The notes under the pieces are model-generated. The model was given only the letters and a program-made list of their open reading frames with translations, made no database searches and was not told where the DNA came from. A DNA stretch of 6,910 nucleotides from positions 1 through 6,910 of the forward strand of contig JAFZKM010000285.1 of NCBI GenBank assembly GCA_017553665.1, in the 5' to 3' direction. The DNA comes from Lachnospiraceae bacterium (GTDB lineage: Bacteria > Bacillota_A > Clostridia > Lachnospirales > Lachnospiraceae). Within the stretch, counting starts at the first letter, position 1. Each line of letters begins with the position of its first letter. Shown here one piece after another: positions 1-6,904 of the stretch. Position numbers and translations under genes: made by a program.

Positions 1-21
1 AAAAGAACCGTCCCCGTGGTC
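1..21. repeat. Short interspersed repeat, left copy (inverted relative to 6884-6904)
   Basis: The first 15 bases, AAAAGAACCGTCCCC, are the exact reverse complement of 6890-6904. The match extends to 19 of 21 bases, with mismatches at positions 16 and 20. The copy lies in intergenic DNA upstream of the alaS promoter, and its outer side is cut off by the window edge. From memory, the word GGGGACGGTTCTTTT recurs in many bacterial genomes, including Clostridia, as a REP-like element linked to Y1-type (RAYT) transposases. No transposase is present here. The repeat itself is seen directly; the family assignment is recollection. Confidence 0.7.
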
Positions 22-37
22 TTGTTGCTTAAATGAT

Positions 38-66
38 GAATATATGCATAAAAAATGTATATTTTC
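38..66. promoter_or_regulatory. A/T-rich imperfect palindrome upstream of the alaS promoter (possible operator)
   Basis: GAATATATGCAT (38-49) and ATGTATATTTTC (55-66) form an inverted repeat separated by five A residues. Ten of 12 positions are complementary; the exceptions are 41/63 (T-T) and 46/58 (G-T). The element ends two bases before the -35 hexamer, so it is not transcribed from that promoter. It could be an operator, an A/T-rich UP-like element, or the remains of an upstream gene's terminator. The half-site ATGAAT faintly resembles ArgR/AhrC boxes, but the overall fit is poor. The symmetry is seen; any function is inference. Confidence 0.35.
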
Positions 67-67
67 C

Positions 68-96
68 TTGAAAAGGCGCACGCGCTGGGATATAAT
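68..96 (+). promoter_or_regulatory. Sigma-A-type promoter for the alaS-tlyA-nadK-argR block
   Basis: A -35 box TTGAAA (68-73, five of six consensus bases) is separated by 17 bases from a perfect -10 box TATAAT (91-96). Transcription would start near 103-104, giving a leader of about 50 nt before the alaS start at 153. That start point excludes the in-frame TTG at 102 as the translation start. The leader is too short for a T-box riboswitch. No other comparable promoter was found before argR ends. Confidence 0.85.
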
Positions 97-136
97 GAGA
101 GTTGGTCTGTGCAAAGGCCGTGCATTACGATTTTTT

Positions 137-142
137 AGGAGA
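137..142 (+). promoter_or_regulatory. Ribosome binding site of alaS
   Basis: AGGAGA lies 10 nt before the ATG at 153. It fixes that codon as the alaS start rather than the upstream in-frame TTG at 102, which coincides with the predicted transcription start. Confidence 0.85.
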
Positions 143-152
143 TTTATTCAAA

Positions 153-2798
153 ATGAAACAGTTTACTTCAAACGAACTCAGAAACGCCTGGAAGAAGTTC
201 TACATCGATCGCGGACATGTTGACTGCGGAGCGGTTTCGCTCGTTTCGGACGGATCTACCGGCGTTCTTTTTAATGTTGCGGGTATGCAGCCCCTTATGC
301 CTTATCTGCTGGGCAAGAAGCATCCCATGGGAACACGTCTCTGCAACGTTCAGGGATGCGTTCGTACAAACGATATCGACTCTGTAGGCGATAAGAGCCA
401 CGGCACCTTCTTTGAGATGATGGGCAGCTGGAGCCTCGGAGATTACTTTAAGGAGGACCGCTGCAAGTGGAGCTATGAGCTTCTTACGGAGGTCTTCGGT
501 TTTGACCGAGACCATCTTGCCGCTACCGTATTCGCGGGCGACGAGAACGCTCCCCGTGATGAGGAAGGCGCTCAGTGCCGTATCAAGTCAGGCTTCAAGC
601 CCGAGAACATTTTCTATCTTCCCGCTGAGGACAACTGGTGGGGACTTGAGTTCGGACCCTGCGGACCCGACTCTGAGATGTTCTATGTAAAGGATGTTCC
701 GGACTGCGGACCGAACTGCGGACCCGGCTGCCATTGCGGTAAGTATACCGAGATCGGCAACGACGTATTCATGCAGTACGAGAAGCATCAGGACGGCACG
801 CTTACGCCTCTTGCGAAGAAGAACGTTGACACCGGCTGGGGACTTGAGAGAAACCTCGCGTTCCTTAACGGCATTGACGATGTATATAAGACAGACGTTC
901 ATGCGCCCGTTATCGCGCATATCGAGAAATGCTCGGGAAAGAAGTACGGAGAGGACGAGAAGCTTACCCGTTCGATGCGTATCCTTGCCGACCACACCCG
1001 TACCGGCGTTATGCTGATCGGCGATGAGGCGAGACTTACACCCGGCAACACCGGCGCAGGCTATGTCCTTCGCCGACTGATCCGCCGTGCAGTACGTCAT
1101 GCGAGAATGCTTGGCATGACAAAGGAGCAGATCATTGAGTGCGCTCTCATTTATGTAAATGTTGTTTACAGCGAAGCATATCCGAACCTGATCAGGAACC
1201 GCGATTTTATCGTATCGGAGCTGACCAAGGAGATCGAGCGTTTCGAGTCCACCCTTGAGAACGGCATGAAGGAATTCAAGAAGATCCTTGACCGCCGCAG
1301 CGAGGGTAAGACCGTCATCGACGGTAAGGACGCTTTCTATCTCTATGATACCTTCGGATTCCCGCTTGAGCTGACCGTTGAGATGGCAGGCGAGGAAGGC
1401 CTCACGGTAGACGAGGAAGGCTTTAAGGCTGCCATGGAGCAGCAGAAGGAGACCGCGCGCGCGGGCAGCTCTTTCGCGCAGAAGAATACTGCTTCGATCT
1501 TTGACGATCTTGATGCTGCGATCGTAAGTGAGTTTGTCGGCTATGACAGGCTTACGGGAGAGGAAGAGATCCTCGCCATGGCAGATGAAAACGCCCTGAC
1601 CGACAGCGTTGGTGAAGGAAAGACCGCTACCGTTATCGTGGCTAAGACTCCTTTCTACGCTACGATGGGCGGACAGAAGGGCGATACAGGTGTTATCAGG
1701 ACCGCGACCGGAACCATGGATGTTACCGAGACAGTGAAACTTCCGGGCGGCAGGATCGGACATATCGGAGTTGTAGAGTCAGGTTCGATCATGAAGGGCC
1801 AGAAGGCGACTCTGATGGTAGACGCGGGCAAGCGCGCGAGCACCTGCCGCAACCATTCGGCGACACACCTTCTTCAGGCTGCTCTGCAGGAGGTTATCGG
1901 ACACGAGGCTCATCAGCAGGGTTCGTATCAGGATACCGAGCGTACCAGATTCGACTTCTCATACGGCAAAGCCATGACCGCGAAGGAACTGGCCCGTGTT
2001 GAGGAGATCGTCAACAACAAGATAGAAGAAGACCTGGCCGTAAAGACTGATGTAATGAGCATCGAAGAGGCAAAGAAGACAGGCGCAATGGCTCTGTTCG
2101 GTGAGAAGTACGGAGCCGAGGTAAGAGTTGTATCGATGGGTGATTTCTCGAAGGAACTCTGCGGCGGTACACATGTTGCCCACACAGGTCTTATCGGCAA
2201 TTTCAAGATCGTTTCGGAATCGGCCGTAGCTGCGGGTGTACGCCGTATTGAGGCCATTACCGGCGCGAATGTTATTGAGTATTACCGCAACATCGAAAAG
2301 CAGCTTCTTGAGGCTGCCGCTGCTGCAAAGACACAGCCTTCGGGACTTGCGGAGAAGATAGCTCATCTTCAGGCAGACAATAAGGCCCTTCAGGCTGAGA
2401 TCGAGTCGCTGAAGGCAAAGGCAGCGAAGGACGCCGTAGGCGATGTTATGAACAATGTTGTCGAGGTTAACGGAGTAAAGGTACTCGCGGCTAAGGTTCC
2501 GGGCGTTGACATGAACGCGCTCCGTGATCTGGCGGACGGACTTGCCGAGAAGCTCGGCGGCGGCATCATCGTTCTTGCTTCGGATACCGACGGAAAGGCA
2601 AATCTTGTCGCTAAGGCTTCCGATGACGTTATGGCAAAGGGAGCTCACGCGGGCAACCTGATCAAGAAGCTCGCTCCCATCGTACAGGGAGGCGGCGGAG
2701 GACGTCCCAATATGGCTCAGGCCGGAGGTAAGGACGCTTCGAAGATCGACGAGCTGATAGCCGCTGTTGCAGGTGCTGTGGCAGAGCAGATAAAATAA
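153..2798 (+). CDS. alaS: Alanyl-tRNA synthetase (AlaRS), four-cysteine subtype
   Basis: Cytosolic class II synthetase of 881 aa that charges tRNA-Ala with alanine and hydrolyses Ser- and Gly-tRNA-Ala; E. coli AlaRS is 876 aa. The catalytic domain has a motif 2 region TFFEMMGSWSLGDYFK (85-100) and the motif 3 signature GWGLERN (228-234). A helical tRNA-recognition region includes GYVLRR (303-308). The editing domain has its zinc ligands HSATH (568-572) and CGGTH (670-674), four residues beyond E. coli H564/H568/C666/H670. A probable coiled coil spans about 730-760, and the C-terminal C-Ala domain carries GGGGGRPNMAQAGG (846-859). Unlike E. coli, it lacks the AGGKHND stretch before motif 2 (reads CVRTNDIDSVG) and has a cysteine cluster C185, C189, C193, C195 that could bind a metal. 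I recall this as an alternative AlaRS type in some Clostridia and candidate-phyla bacteria. Lys codons are nearly all AAG, suggesting high expression. Identity is certain; the subtype is from memory. Confidence 0.98.
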   Translation: MKQFTSNELRNAWKKFYIDRGHVDCGAVSLVSDGSTGVLFNVAGMQPLMPYLLGKKHPMGTRLCNVQGCVRTNDIDSVGDKSHGTFFEMMGSWSLGDYFKEDRCKWSYELLTEVFGFDRDHLAATVFAGDENAPRDEEGAQCRIKSGFKPENIFYLPAEDNWWGLEFGPCGPDSEMFYVKDVPDCGPNCGPGCHCGKYTEIGNDVFMQYEKHQDGTLTPLAKKNVDTGWGLERNLAFLNGIDDVYKTDVHAPVIAHIEKCSGKKYGEDEKLTRSMRILADHTRTGVMLIGDEARLTPGNTGAGYVLRRLIRRAVRHARMLGMTKEQIIECALIYVNVVYSEAYPNLIRNRDFIVSELTKEIERFESTLENGMKEFKKILDRRSEGKTVIDGKDAFYLYDTFGFPLELTVEMAGEEGLTVDEEGFKAAMEQQKETARAGSSFAQKNTASIFDDLDAAIVSEFVGYDRLTGEEEILAMADENALTDSVGEGKTATVIVAKTPFYATMGGQKGDTGVIRTATGTMDVTETVKLPGGRIGHIGVVESGSIMKGQKATLMVDAGKRASTCRNHSATHLLQAALQEVIGHEAHQQGSYQDTERTRFDFSYGKAMTAKELARVEEIVNNKIEEDLAVKTDVMSIEEAKKTGAMALFGEKYGAEVRVVSMGDFSKELCGGTHVAHTGLIGNFKIVSESAVAAGVRRIEAITGANVIEYYRNIEKQLLEAAAAAKTQPSGLAEKIAHLQADNKALQAEIESLKAKAAKDAVGDVMNNVVEVNGVKVLAAKVPGVDMNALRDLADGLAEKLGGGIIVLASDTDGKANLVAKASDDVMAKGAHAGNLIKKLAPIVQGGGGGRPNMAQAGGKDASKIDELIAAVAGAVAEQIK

Positions 2799-2818
2799 TA
2801 AACGGTTTTTCGGTGGAT

Positions 2819-3691
2819 ATGGCAAAAGAATCAAAAGAAAGACTTGACGTTTTATTAGTTAACAGACGCCTGGCCGACTCGAGAGAGAAGGCCAAGGCGA
2901 TCATCATGACCGGCAATGTCTTTGTCAACGGACAGCGTGAGGACAAGGCCGGAGCGATGTTTCCCGATACCTGCGAGATCGAGCTCAAGGGCGTGCAGAT
3001 GAAGTACGTCAGCCGCGGCGGCTACAAGCTTGAGAAGGCTGTGGAGAAGCACGGGATCGACCTTACAGGCTGCGTATGCATGGATGTGGGTTCGTCCACG
3101 GGCGGCTTTACCGACTGCATGCTGCAAAACGGCGCCGTAAAGGTTTTCGCGGTCGATGTCGGAACGAACCAGCTCGCGTGGAAGCTCCGTTCTGATGAGC
3201 GCGTTGTATCGATGGAGCAGACCAATATCAGGTATGTGACTCCGGAGGATATCGGCGAGAAGGTTGATTTTGTTTCGATCGATGTCGCGTTCATATCGCT
3301 TACGAAGGTACTCGCGCCGGTCCGGAACCTGATGAAGGAGAACGCTGAAATAGTCTGCCTGATCAAGCCCCAGTTTGAGGCGGGCCGCGAGCAGGTCGGC
3401 AAAAAAGGCGTTGTAAGAGACCCGAAGATACATGAGCAGGTCTGCGAGAATGTTCTCGCGTATGCGCTCAGCCTCGGATTTGAGCTGATCGACCTTGATT
3501 TTTCACCGATCAGGGGACCCGAGGGCAATATCGAGTATCTCGCGTACATGAGGAATAAGGGCGTGGCGGATATCACCGGAGAAATGCGGGAGAACGACGG
3601 GGACGGCGAGATCCAGACAGCTTCGGCGCTTCCCGGGGAAATCCTCGATTTGATAAGGAATACGGTGTCGGAGGCACATAACTCAATATGA
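2819..3691 (+). CDS. tlyA: TlyA-family 16S/23S rRNA (cytidine-2'-O)-methyltransferase
   Basis: SAM-dependent methyltransferase of 290 aa. Characterised TlyA proteins 2'-O-methylate 23S C1920 and, in some species, 16S C1409; in mycobacteria this affects capreomycin sensitivity. An N-terminal S4 RNA-binding domain (about 7-58) contains ERLDVLLVNR and GNVFVNG. An FtsJ/RrmJ-type Rossmann domain follows, with SAM-binding motif DVGSSTGGFTD (89-99). The K-D-K-E set is complete: K70 (RGGYKL), D155 (DVAFIS), K183 (KPQF), E239 (NIEY), one residue beyond the positions I recall for M. tuberculosis TlyA. A tail of about 40 residues after 248 is acidic in part and not recognised. Which rRNA sites it modifies cannot be told from sequence. 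It begins 20 nt after alaS. The start is uncertain: GTG at 2813 is also in frame and neither has a good ribosome binding site, so translation probably depends on coupling to alaS. B. subtilis calls this protein YqxC. Confidence 0.95.
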   Translation: MAKESKERLDVLLVNRRLADSREKAKAIIMTGNVFVNGQREDKAGAMFPDTCEIELKGVQMKYVSRGGYKLEKAVEKHGIDLTGCVCMDVGSSTGGFTDCMLQNGAVKVFAVDVGTNQLAWKLRSDERVVSMEQTNIRYVTPEDIGEKVDFVSIDVAFISLTKVLAPVRNLMKENAEIVCLIKPQFEAGREQVGKKGVVRDPKIHEQVCENVLAYALSLGFELIDLDFSPIRGPEGNIEYLAYMRNKGVADITGEMRENDGDGEIQTASALPGEILDLIRNTVSEAHNSI

Positions 3692-4563
3692 AAAGCTTCT
3701 GCATAGTAACCAATAAGGTTAAGGATCCGGACCTCAAATATACGCGCATTGTGCGCAAAAGGCTTGAGGAACTGGGCGCGGCCGTTACGAACGATATCGA
3801 TGAGAAATATGAATGTCTTATCGTGCTCGGAGGCGACGGCACGATAATCGAAGCGGTGCGCGCGGTAAAAAAGCGCACGGTGACCGTGGTCGGAATAAAT
3901 CTCGGTCATCTAGGCTTCCTTTCATCGGTTGAGAAGAATGAGATCGACAAAGCTCTGGCTGCGTTGGTCTCGGACGAGTATTATCTTGAAACGCGCGTGA
4001 TGCTCGAGGCAGGTGTTGAGCGCGGAGAAGCCTATTACGAGAGCGCGGGAGGCCGTGAAAAAAAGACCGGAGCGAAGAGCAAAAAGGAAAGCACCGAGCA
4101 TTTCGAGTTTATCGCGTTTAACGATGTTGTGATCAACCGTATGGGATATTCGGGTATGATCACAACCGATGTCAGGGTAAACAAGTCGCTTGTCAATTCC
4201 TATTTCGGAGACGGAGTCATTGTTTCGACGCCTACGGGTTCGACGGGATATAATCTTTCGGCAGGCGGTCCGATCGTTACGCCCGAGGCGCAGCTGATGG
4301 TGATCACGCCGATCTGCCCGCATTCGCTTTCGATGAGGAGCGTTGTGGTTTCATTTTCGGACAGGATCGATATCATGATGGACCTGTCTCGCGTCAAGAA
4401 CCAGGGCAACGCAGTATTGACCGTCGATGGCCAGGAAGCGGTAAAACTCTTTAACGGGGACCGCGTATTCGTGAAAGGCTCCGGACGAAGGGTTAAGCTC
4501 GTGAGATTTATGGATAAGGACTTCTTCAAGCTTCTGTATATGAAGCTCGGAGAGGAAAAATAA
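3688..4563 (+). CDS. nadK: NAD kinase (ATP/polyphosphate-dependent)
   Basis: Cytosolic enzyme of 291 aa that phosphorylates NAD+ to NADP+, the only route to NADP(H) in most bacteria. Family signatures appear in order: GGDGT (48-52) with catalytic D50, NLGHLGFLSS soon after, the NDVVINR segment, and the glycine-rich TPTGSTGYNLSAGGP (181-195). A hydrophilic, lysine-rich stretch at about 119-137, just before FEFIAFNDVV, appears inserted relative to shorter bacterial homologues. It probably forms a surface loop between two strands. The start ATG overlaps the tlyA stop by four bases (ATGA), so the two genes are translationally coupled; a GGAGG lies at 3670-3674, 13 nt upstream. NadK next to TlyA and ArgR is typical of Firmicutes. 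Identity is firm; the loop's role is unknown. Confidence 0.97.
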   Translation: MKSFCIVTNKVKDPDLKYTRIVRKRLEELGAAVTNDIDEKYECLIVLGGDGTIIEAVRAVKKRTVTVVGINLGHLGFLSSVEKNEIDKALAALVSDEYYLETRVMLEAGVERGEAYYESAGGREKKTGAKSKKESTEHFEFIAFNDVVINRMGYSGMITTDVRVNKSLVNSYFGDGVIVSTPTGSTGYNLSAGGPIVTPEAQLMVITPICPHSLSMRSVVVSFSDRIDIMMDLSRVKNQGNAVLTVDGQEAVKLFNGDRVFVKGSGRRVKLVRFMDKDFFKLLYMKLGEEK

Positions 4564-4604
4564 ACTGTAACGTATAAAGAACAGAAGGATGGGGTTTTTT
4601 AAGA

Positions 4605-5069
4605 ATGAAGAGTGGAAGACAGAGCAAGATCATTGAACTGATCGAAAAGAACGATATTGAGACTCAGGAGGATCTCGCGGCAAAGCTGAACGCTGCCGGG
4701 TTTAAGGTTACCCAGGCTACGATCTCGCGTGACATCCGCGAGCTTGGCCTTACAAAGGTTACGATCGAGAGCGGAAGGCAGAAGTACGCGCTGATCAAGA
4801 ACGAGGGTTCCGCGCAGAGCTCGGACAAGTACATACGCGTGCTGTGCGACGGACTTGTATCTATGGACATGGCGCAGAACATCCTCGTGATCAAGACCGT
4901 TTCGGGTATGGCGATGGCTGTGGCCGCCGCGCTTGATTCGCTGAGGCTTGAAGGAGTTGTGGGCTCGATCGCCGGCGACGATACGATAATGTGCGCGATA
5001 AAGTCCGTTGAGGACACCGAGCATGTGATCGCGAGACTGCGCAGGATCATTGCGGACGCCAGGGCATGA
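4605..5069 (+). CDS. argR: Arginine repressor ArgR/AhrC
   Basis: Transcription factor of 154 aa that in the known family forms an arginine-bound hexamer. It represses arginine biosynthesis genes and often activates catabolic ones. An N-terminal winged helix-turn-helix (about 1-70) has the recognition-helix signature VTQATISRDIRELGL (35-49). The C-terminal oligomerisation and arginine-binding domain (about 78-150) has GSIAGDDTI, with the arginine-contacting acidic pair D125-D126. Length matches the family (about 150 aa). It follows nadK after 41 nt, with AAGGATGGGG (4585-4594) as a likely ribosome binding site. No strong promoter or convincing ARG box lies in that gap, so it is probably read from the alaS promoter. 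In many Firmicutes recN follows argR; here it does not. No arginine biosynthesis genes are in view. Confidence 0.96.
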   Translation: MKSGRQSKIIELIEKNDIETQEDLAAKLNAAGFKVTQATISRDIRELGLTKVTIESGRQKYALIKNEGSAQSSDKYIRVLCDGLVSMDMAQNILVIKTVSGMAMAVAAALDSLRLEGVVGSIAGDDTIMCAIKSVEDTEHVIARLRRIIADARA

Positions 5070-5074
5070 CCCTC

Positions 5075-5103
5075 TTGATTTAACGGCTCTATAGTGATAA
5101 AAT
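5075..5103 (+). promoter_or_regulatory. Promoter for yebC with extended -10 element
   Basis: TTGATT (5075-5080) is followed after 17 bases by TAAAAT (5098-5103), five of six consensus bases. TG at 5095-5096, one base before the -10, forms an extended -10 motif. Transcription would start near 5110, just before the yebC ribosome binding site, giving a very short leader of about 25 nt. This separates yebC from the argR block, although read-through remains possible because no convincing terminator lies between them. Confidence 0.7.
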
Positions 5104-5117
5104 GATGTGTATTTTTT

Positions 5118-5123
5118 AGGAGG
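5118..5123 (+). promoter_or_regulatory. Ribosome binding site of yebC
   Basis: A perfect AGGAGG lies 11 nt before the ATG at 5135. It is the strongest ribosome binding site in the window and fits a well-expressed gene. Confidence 0.85.
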
Positions 5124-5134
5124 AATAATTTTTT

Positions 5135-5863
5135 ATGTCAGGACATTCAAAATTTGCGAACATCAAGCACAAGAAAGAAAAGAACGACGCAGCAAAGGGC
5201 CGTATCTTTACGCAGCTCGGACGAGAGATCGCCGTAGCCGTAAAGGAGGGCGGACCCGATGTCAACAATAACAGCAGACTGAAGGCTGTTGTTGCTAAGG
5301 CAAAGGCCAACAACATGACCAACGATACCATCGAGCGCAGCATCAAGAAGGCAGCGGGCGATGTAGGCGCGGTTAACTACGAGAAGGTTGTTTACGAGGG
5401 CTACGGTCCGAGCGGAACAGCTATCATCGTTGTTGCGCTTACCGACAACAAGAACCGTACGGCTGCCAACGTGCGCAACGCGTTTACAAAGGGCAACGGC
5501 AATGTCGGAACACAGGGCTGCGTAAGCTACATGTTCGATGAGAAGGGCCGCATCATCATTGATAAGGAAGAGTATGAGGCAGATCCCGATGAGCTCATGA
5601 TGATGGCTCTCGACGCAGGCGCAGAGGATTTTGCGGACGAAGAGGATTCTTATGAGATCATTACCGCTCCCGACGATTTCGAGACCGTTCGTGAAGCTCT
5701 TGAGGCTCAGAACATCCCTATGCTCGAGGCAGAAGTTACGATGATCCCTCAGACCTGGGTAGAACTCAAGGATGAGAACGATATCAAGATGATCACACGT
5801 ACGCTTGACCTCCTCGATGAGGACGACGACGTGCAGAATGTATATCATAACTGGGATGAATAA
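5135..5863 (+). CDS. yebC: YebC/PmpR family protein (TACO1 homologue)
   Basis: Cytosolic protein of 242 aa. It has the family's N-terminal signature [14 protein letters not shown], the central [17 protein letters not shown] and [11 protein letters not shown] segments, [21 protein letters not shown], and the C-terminal [12 protein letters not shown]. These cover all three usual domains at full length. Family members have been described as DNA-binding regulators (PmpR) and, more recently, as ribosome-associated factors that relieve stalling, in line with the mitochondrial homologue TACO1. A translation role would match the neighbouring alaS and tlyA, but sequence alone does not decide. It has its own promoter and a perfect ribosome binding site. 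Like alaS, it uses mainly AAG for Lys, suggesting high expression. Its last eight bases overlap the next gene. Confidence 0.96.
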   Translation: MSGHSKFANIKHKKEKNDAAKGRIFTQLGREIAVAVKEGGPDVNNNSRLKAVVAKAKANNMTNDTIERSIKKAAGDVGAVNYEKVVYEGYGPSGTAIIVVALTDNKNRTAANVRNAFTKGNGNVGTQGCVSYMFDEKGRIIIDKEEYEADPDELMMMALDAGAEDFADEEDSYEIITAPDDFETVREALEAQNIPMLEAEVTMIPQTWVELKDENDIKMITRTLDLLDEDDDVQNVYHNWDE

Positions 5864-6863
5864 ATTGACTAAGAAAAATATACGGATCATAGTGGGTATT
5901 CCCGCAGGGTTGATCGCTGTCATTCTTGCGGCGGCGATCATTCTGACGGTGATACCCCTTTTTGAAAAAACGGACAAAACGCCTGTTGCCGGCTCGGAAT
6001 CCTGGATGAAGGGCCTTGATAATGAGAAATACATCAGCGACGTGATACTGCCCGGAACGCATGACAGCGCCAGCTATTACGCATCGCTTCCTTTCTTCTC
6101 AAAGTGTCAGGGCTTTGATATCGGCAGTCAGCTCCAAAAGGGTTTCAGATATCTTGATATCAGGCTGGAAGCAGGTGATGACGGACTGCGTCTGGTACAC
6201 GGGTTCGCCGCGTGCAGGAACGGGCTGATGCCCTGGTCGGGCAATCTGATGCTCAGTTCGGTACTTGAGGAGTGCTACGCGTTCCTTGACGAACATCCCA
6301 CAGAGTTCATTGTTTTCGCGATAAAGCAGGATCACGGAGATGAGAGCATCTCCGATTTCCAGACTCTTGTTAAGACATATATCGATAAGGATCCGAAATA
6401 CTGGCTCCTCACGGATAACATTCCGACGGTAGGACAGGCCCGCGGAAAGATCGTTCTGATGCGCAGGTATTCGGACGCGCTGAATTTAAAGACCGCGTCC
6501 GGCATCAGCTATATCTGGAAGGAACAGAACAACAGGGAAAATACGGCGCTTGCCGCGGAATCGATCCGAAACGGCCCTTATGAGCTTGTTGTACAGGACA
6601 GGTTTAAGTACAATGCCGGCGACAAATGGGAGGCTTTTTTGAAAGGCCTCGGTTATGTAAAGGGTGAAAAAGGAAGACGCCAGCTGCTTGTCAATTTCCT
6701 TTCGACTAACGGCGACATCACTTACGGACATCCCTACGGAACCGCGAAGAAACTGAACGCGAAGCTTCTTTCGGACTTTACGCCGGAGCTTACGGGGTGG
6801 GTGATCGTGGATTTCGGAACGGCGAAAATGGCCGAGAAGATATACAACTGTAATTTTAAATGA
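5856..6863 (+). CDS. Membrane-anchored phosphatidylinositol-specific phospholipase C-like phosphodiesterase
   Basis: A protein of 335 aa with a basic N-terminus (MNKLTKKN) and one hydrophobic segment (about 11-36), so probably an extracellular enzyme held by a signal anchor. No lipobox or clear signal peptidase site is visible. The rest fits the bacterial PI-PLC X-domain family, which cleaves phosphatidylinositol or GPI-type phosphodiesters without calcium. The general-base and general-acid histidines are both present: PGTHDS with H69 and D70, and LVHG with H115. R103 in YLDIRL matches the substrate arginine of B. cereus PI-PLC (H32, R69, H82, with similar spacing). D319 in VIVDFG may serve as the late aspartate. 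Activity is therefore plausible; the substrate is unknown. The chosen ATG overlaps the yebC stop by eight bases. An in-frame ATG at 5838 is possible but would add only six residues. No ribosome binding site is seen, which suggests translational coupling. Codon use is less biased than in yebC. Confidence 0.85.
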   Translation: MNKLTKKNIRIIVGIPAGLIAVILAAAIILTVIPLFEKTDKTPVAGSESWMKGLDNEKYISDVILPGTHDSASYYASLPFFSKCQGFDIGSQLQKGFRYLDIRLEAGDDGLRLVHGFAACRNGLMPWSGNLMLSSVLEECYAFLDEHPTEFIVFAIKQDHGDESISDFQTLVKTYIDKDPKYWLLTDNIPTVGQARGKIVLMRRYSDALNLKTASGISYIWKEQNNRENTALAAESIRNGPYELVVQDRFKYNAGDKWEAFLKGLGYVKGEKGRRQLLVNFLSTNGDITYGHPYGTAKKLNAKLLSDFTPELTGWVIVDFGTAKMAEKIYNCNFK

Positions 6864-6883
6864 TATAATATGATCCAAGGCTG

Positions 6884-6904
6884 GGCCAAGGGGACGGTTC
6901 TTTT
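6884..6904. repeat. Short interspersed repeat, right copy (inverted relative to 1-21)
   Basis: The core GGGGACGGTTCTTTT (6890-6904) is the exact reverse complement of bases 1-15, and 19 of 21 bases match over the longer span. It lies 20 nt after the phosphodiesterase stop. CCAA (6886-6889) and TTGG (6903-6906) could close a weak hairpin around the core. That, together with the T-run at 6901-6904, might give slight terminator-like behaviour, but the stem is too short to call a terminator. Confidence 0.7.

Noticed and set aside
102..152. Upstream TTG start extending AlaRS by 17 residues
   Set aside because: The TTG coincides with the predicted transcription start and has no ribosome binding site; the ATG at 153 has AGGAGA at good spacing and begins a typical AlaRS N-terminus.
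1..152. tRNA, riboswitch or other structured RNA in the only longer non-coding stretch
   Set aside because: No cloverleaf, T-box core or other known aptamer sequence is recognisable; only the repeat, the palindrome, the promoter and the ribosome binding site stand out.
588..1763. Long open frame (391 codons) on the minus strand, antisense to alaS
   Set aside because: It lies wholly inside a certain alaS gene, has no recognisable domain, and is explained by the strong codon bias of alaS leaving few stops in one antisense frame. The antisense frames across tlyA, nadK and yebC have the same explanation.
4564..4604. Possible separate argR promoter (TATAAA at 4573-4578) or ARG box in the nadK-argR gap
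   Set aside because: There is no acceptable -35 box about 17 bases upstream, and no pair of half-sites with proper spacing.
5061..5080. Small hairpin AGGG-CATGA-CCCT at the argR stop as a terminator
   Set aside because: The stem is only four base pairs and is not followed by a T-run.
6864..6869. Perfect TATAAT after the phosphodiesterase gene as a promoter
   Set aside because: The bases about 17 upstream (6841-6846, TATACA) are not a -35 box and there is no TG extension. Only 41 bases of sequence remain, with no start codon and ribosome binding site pair visible.
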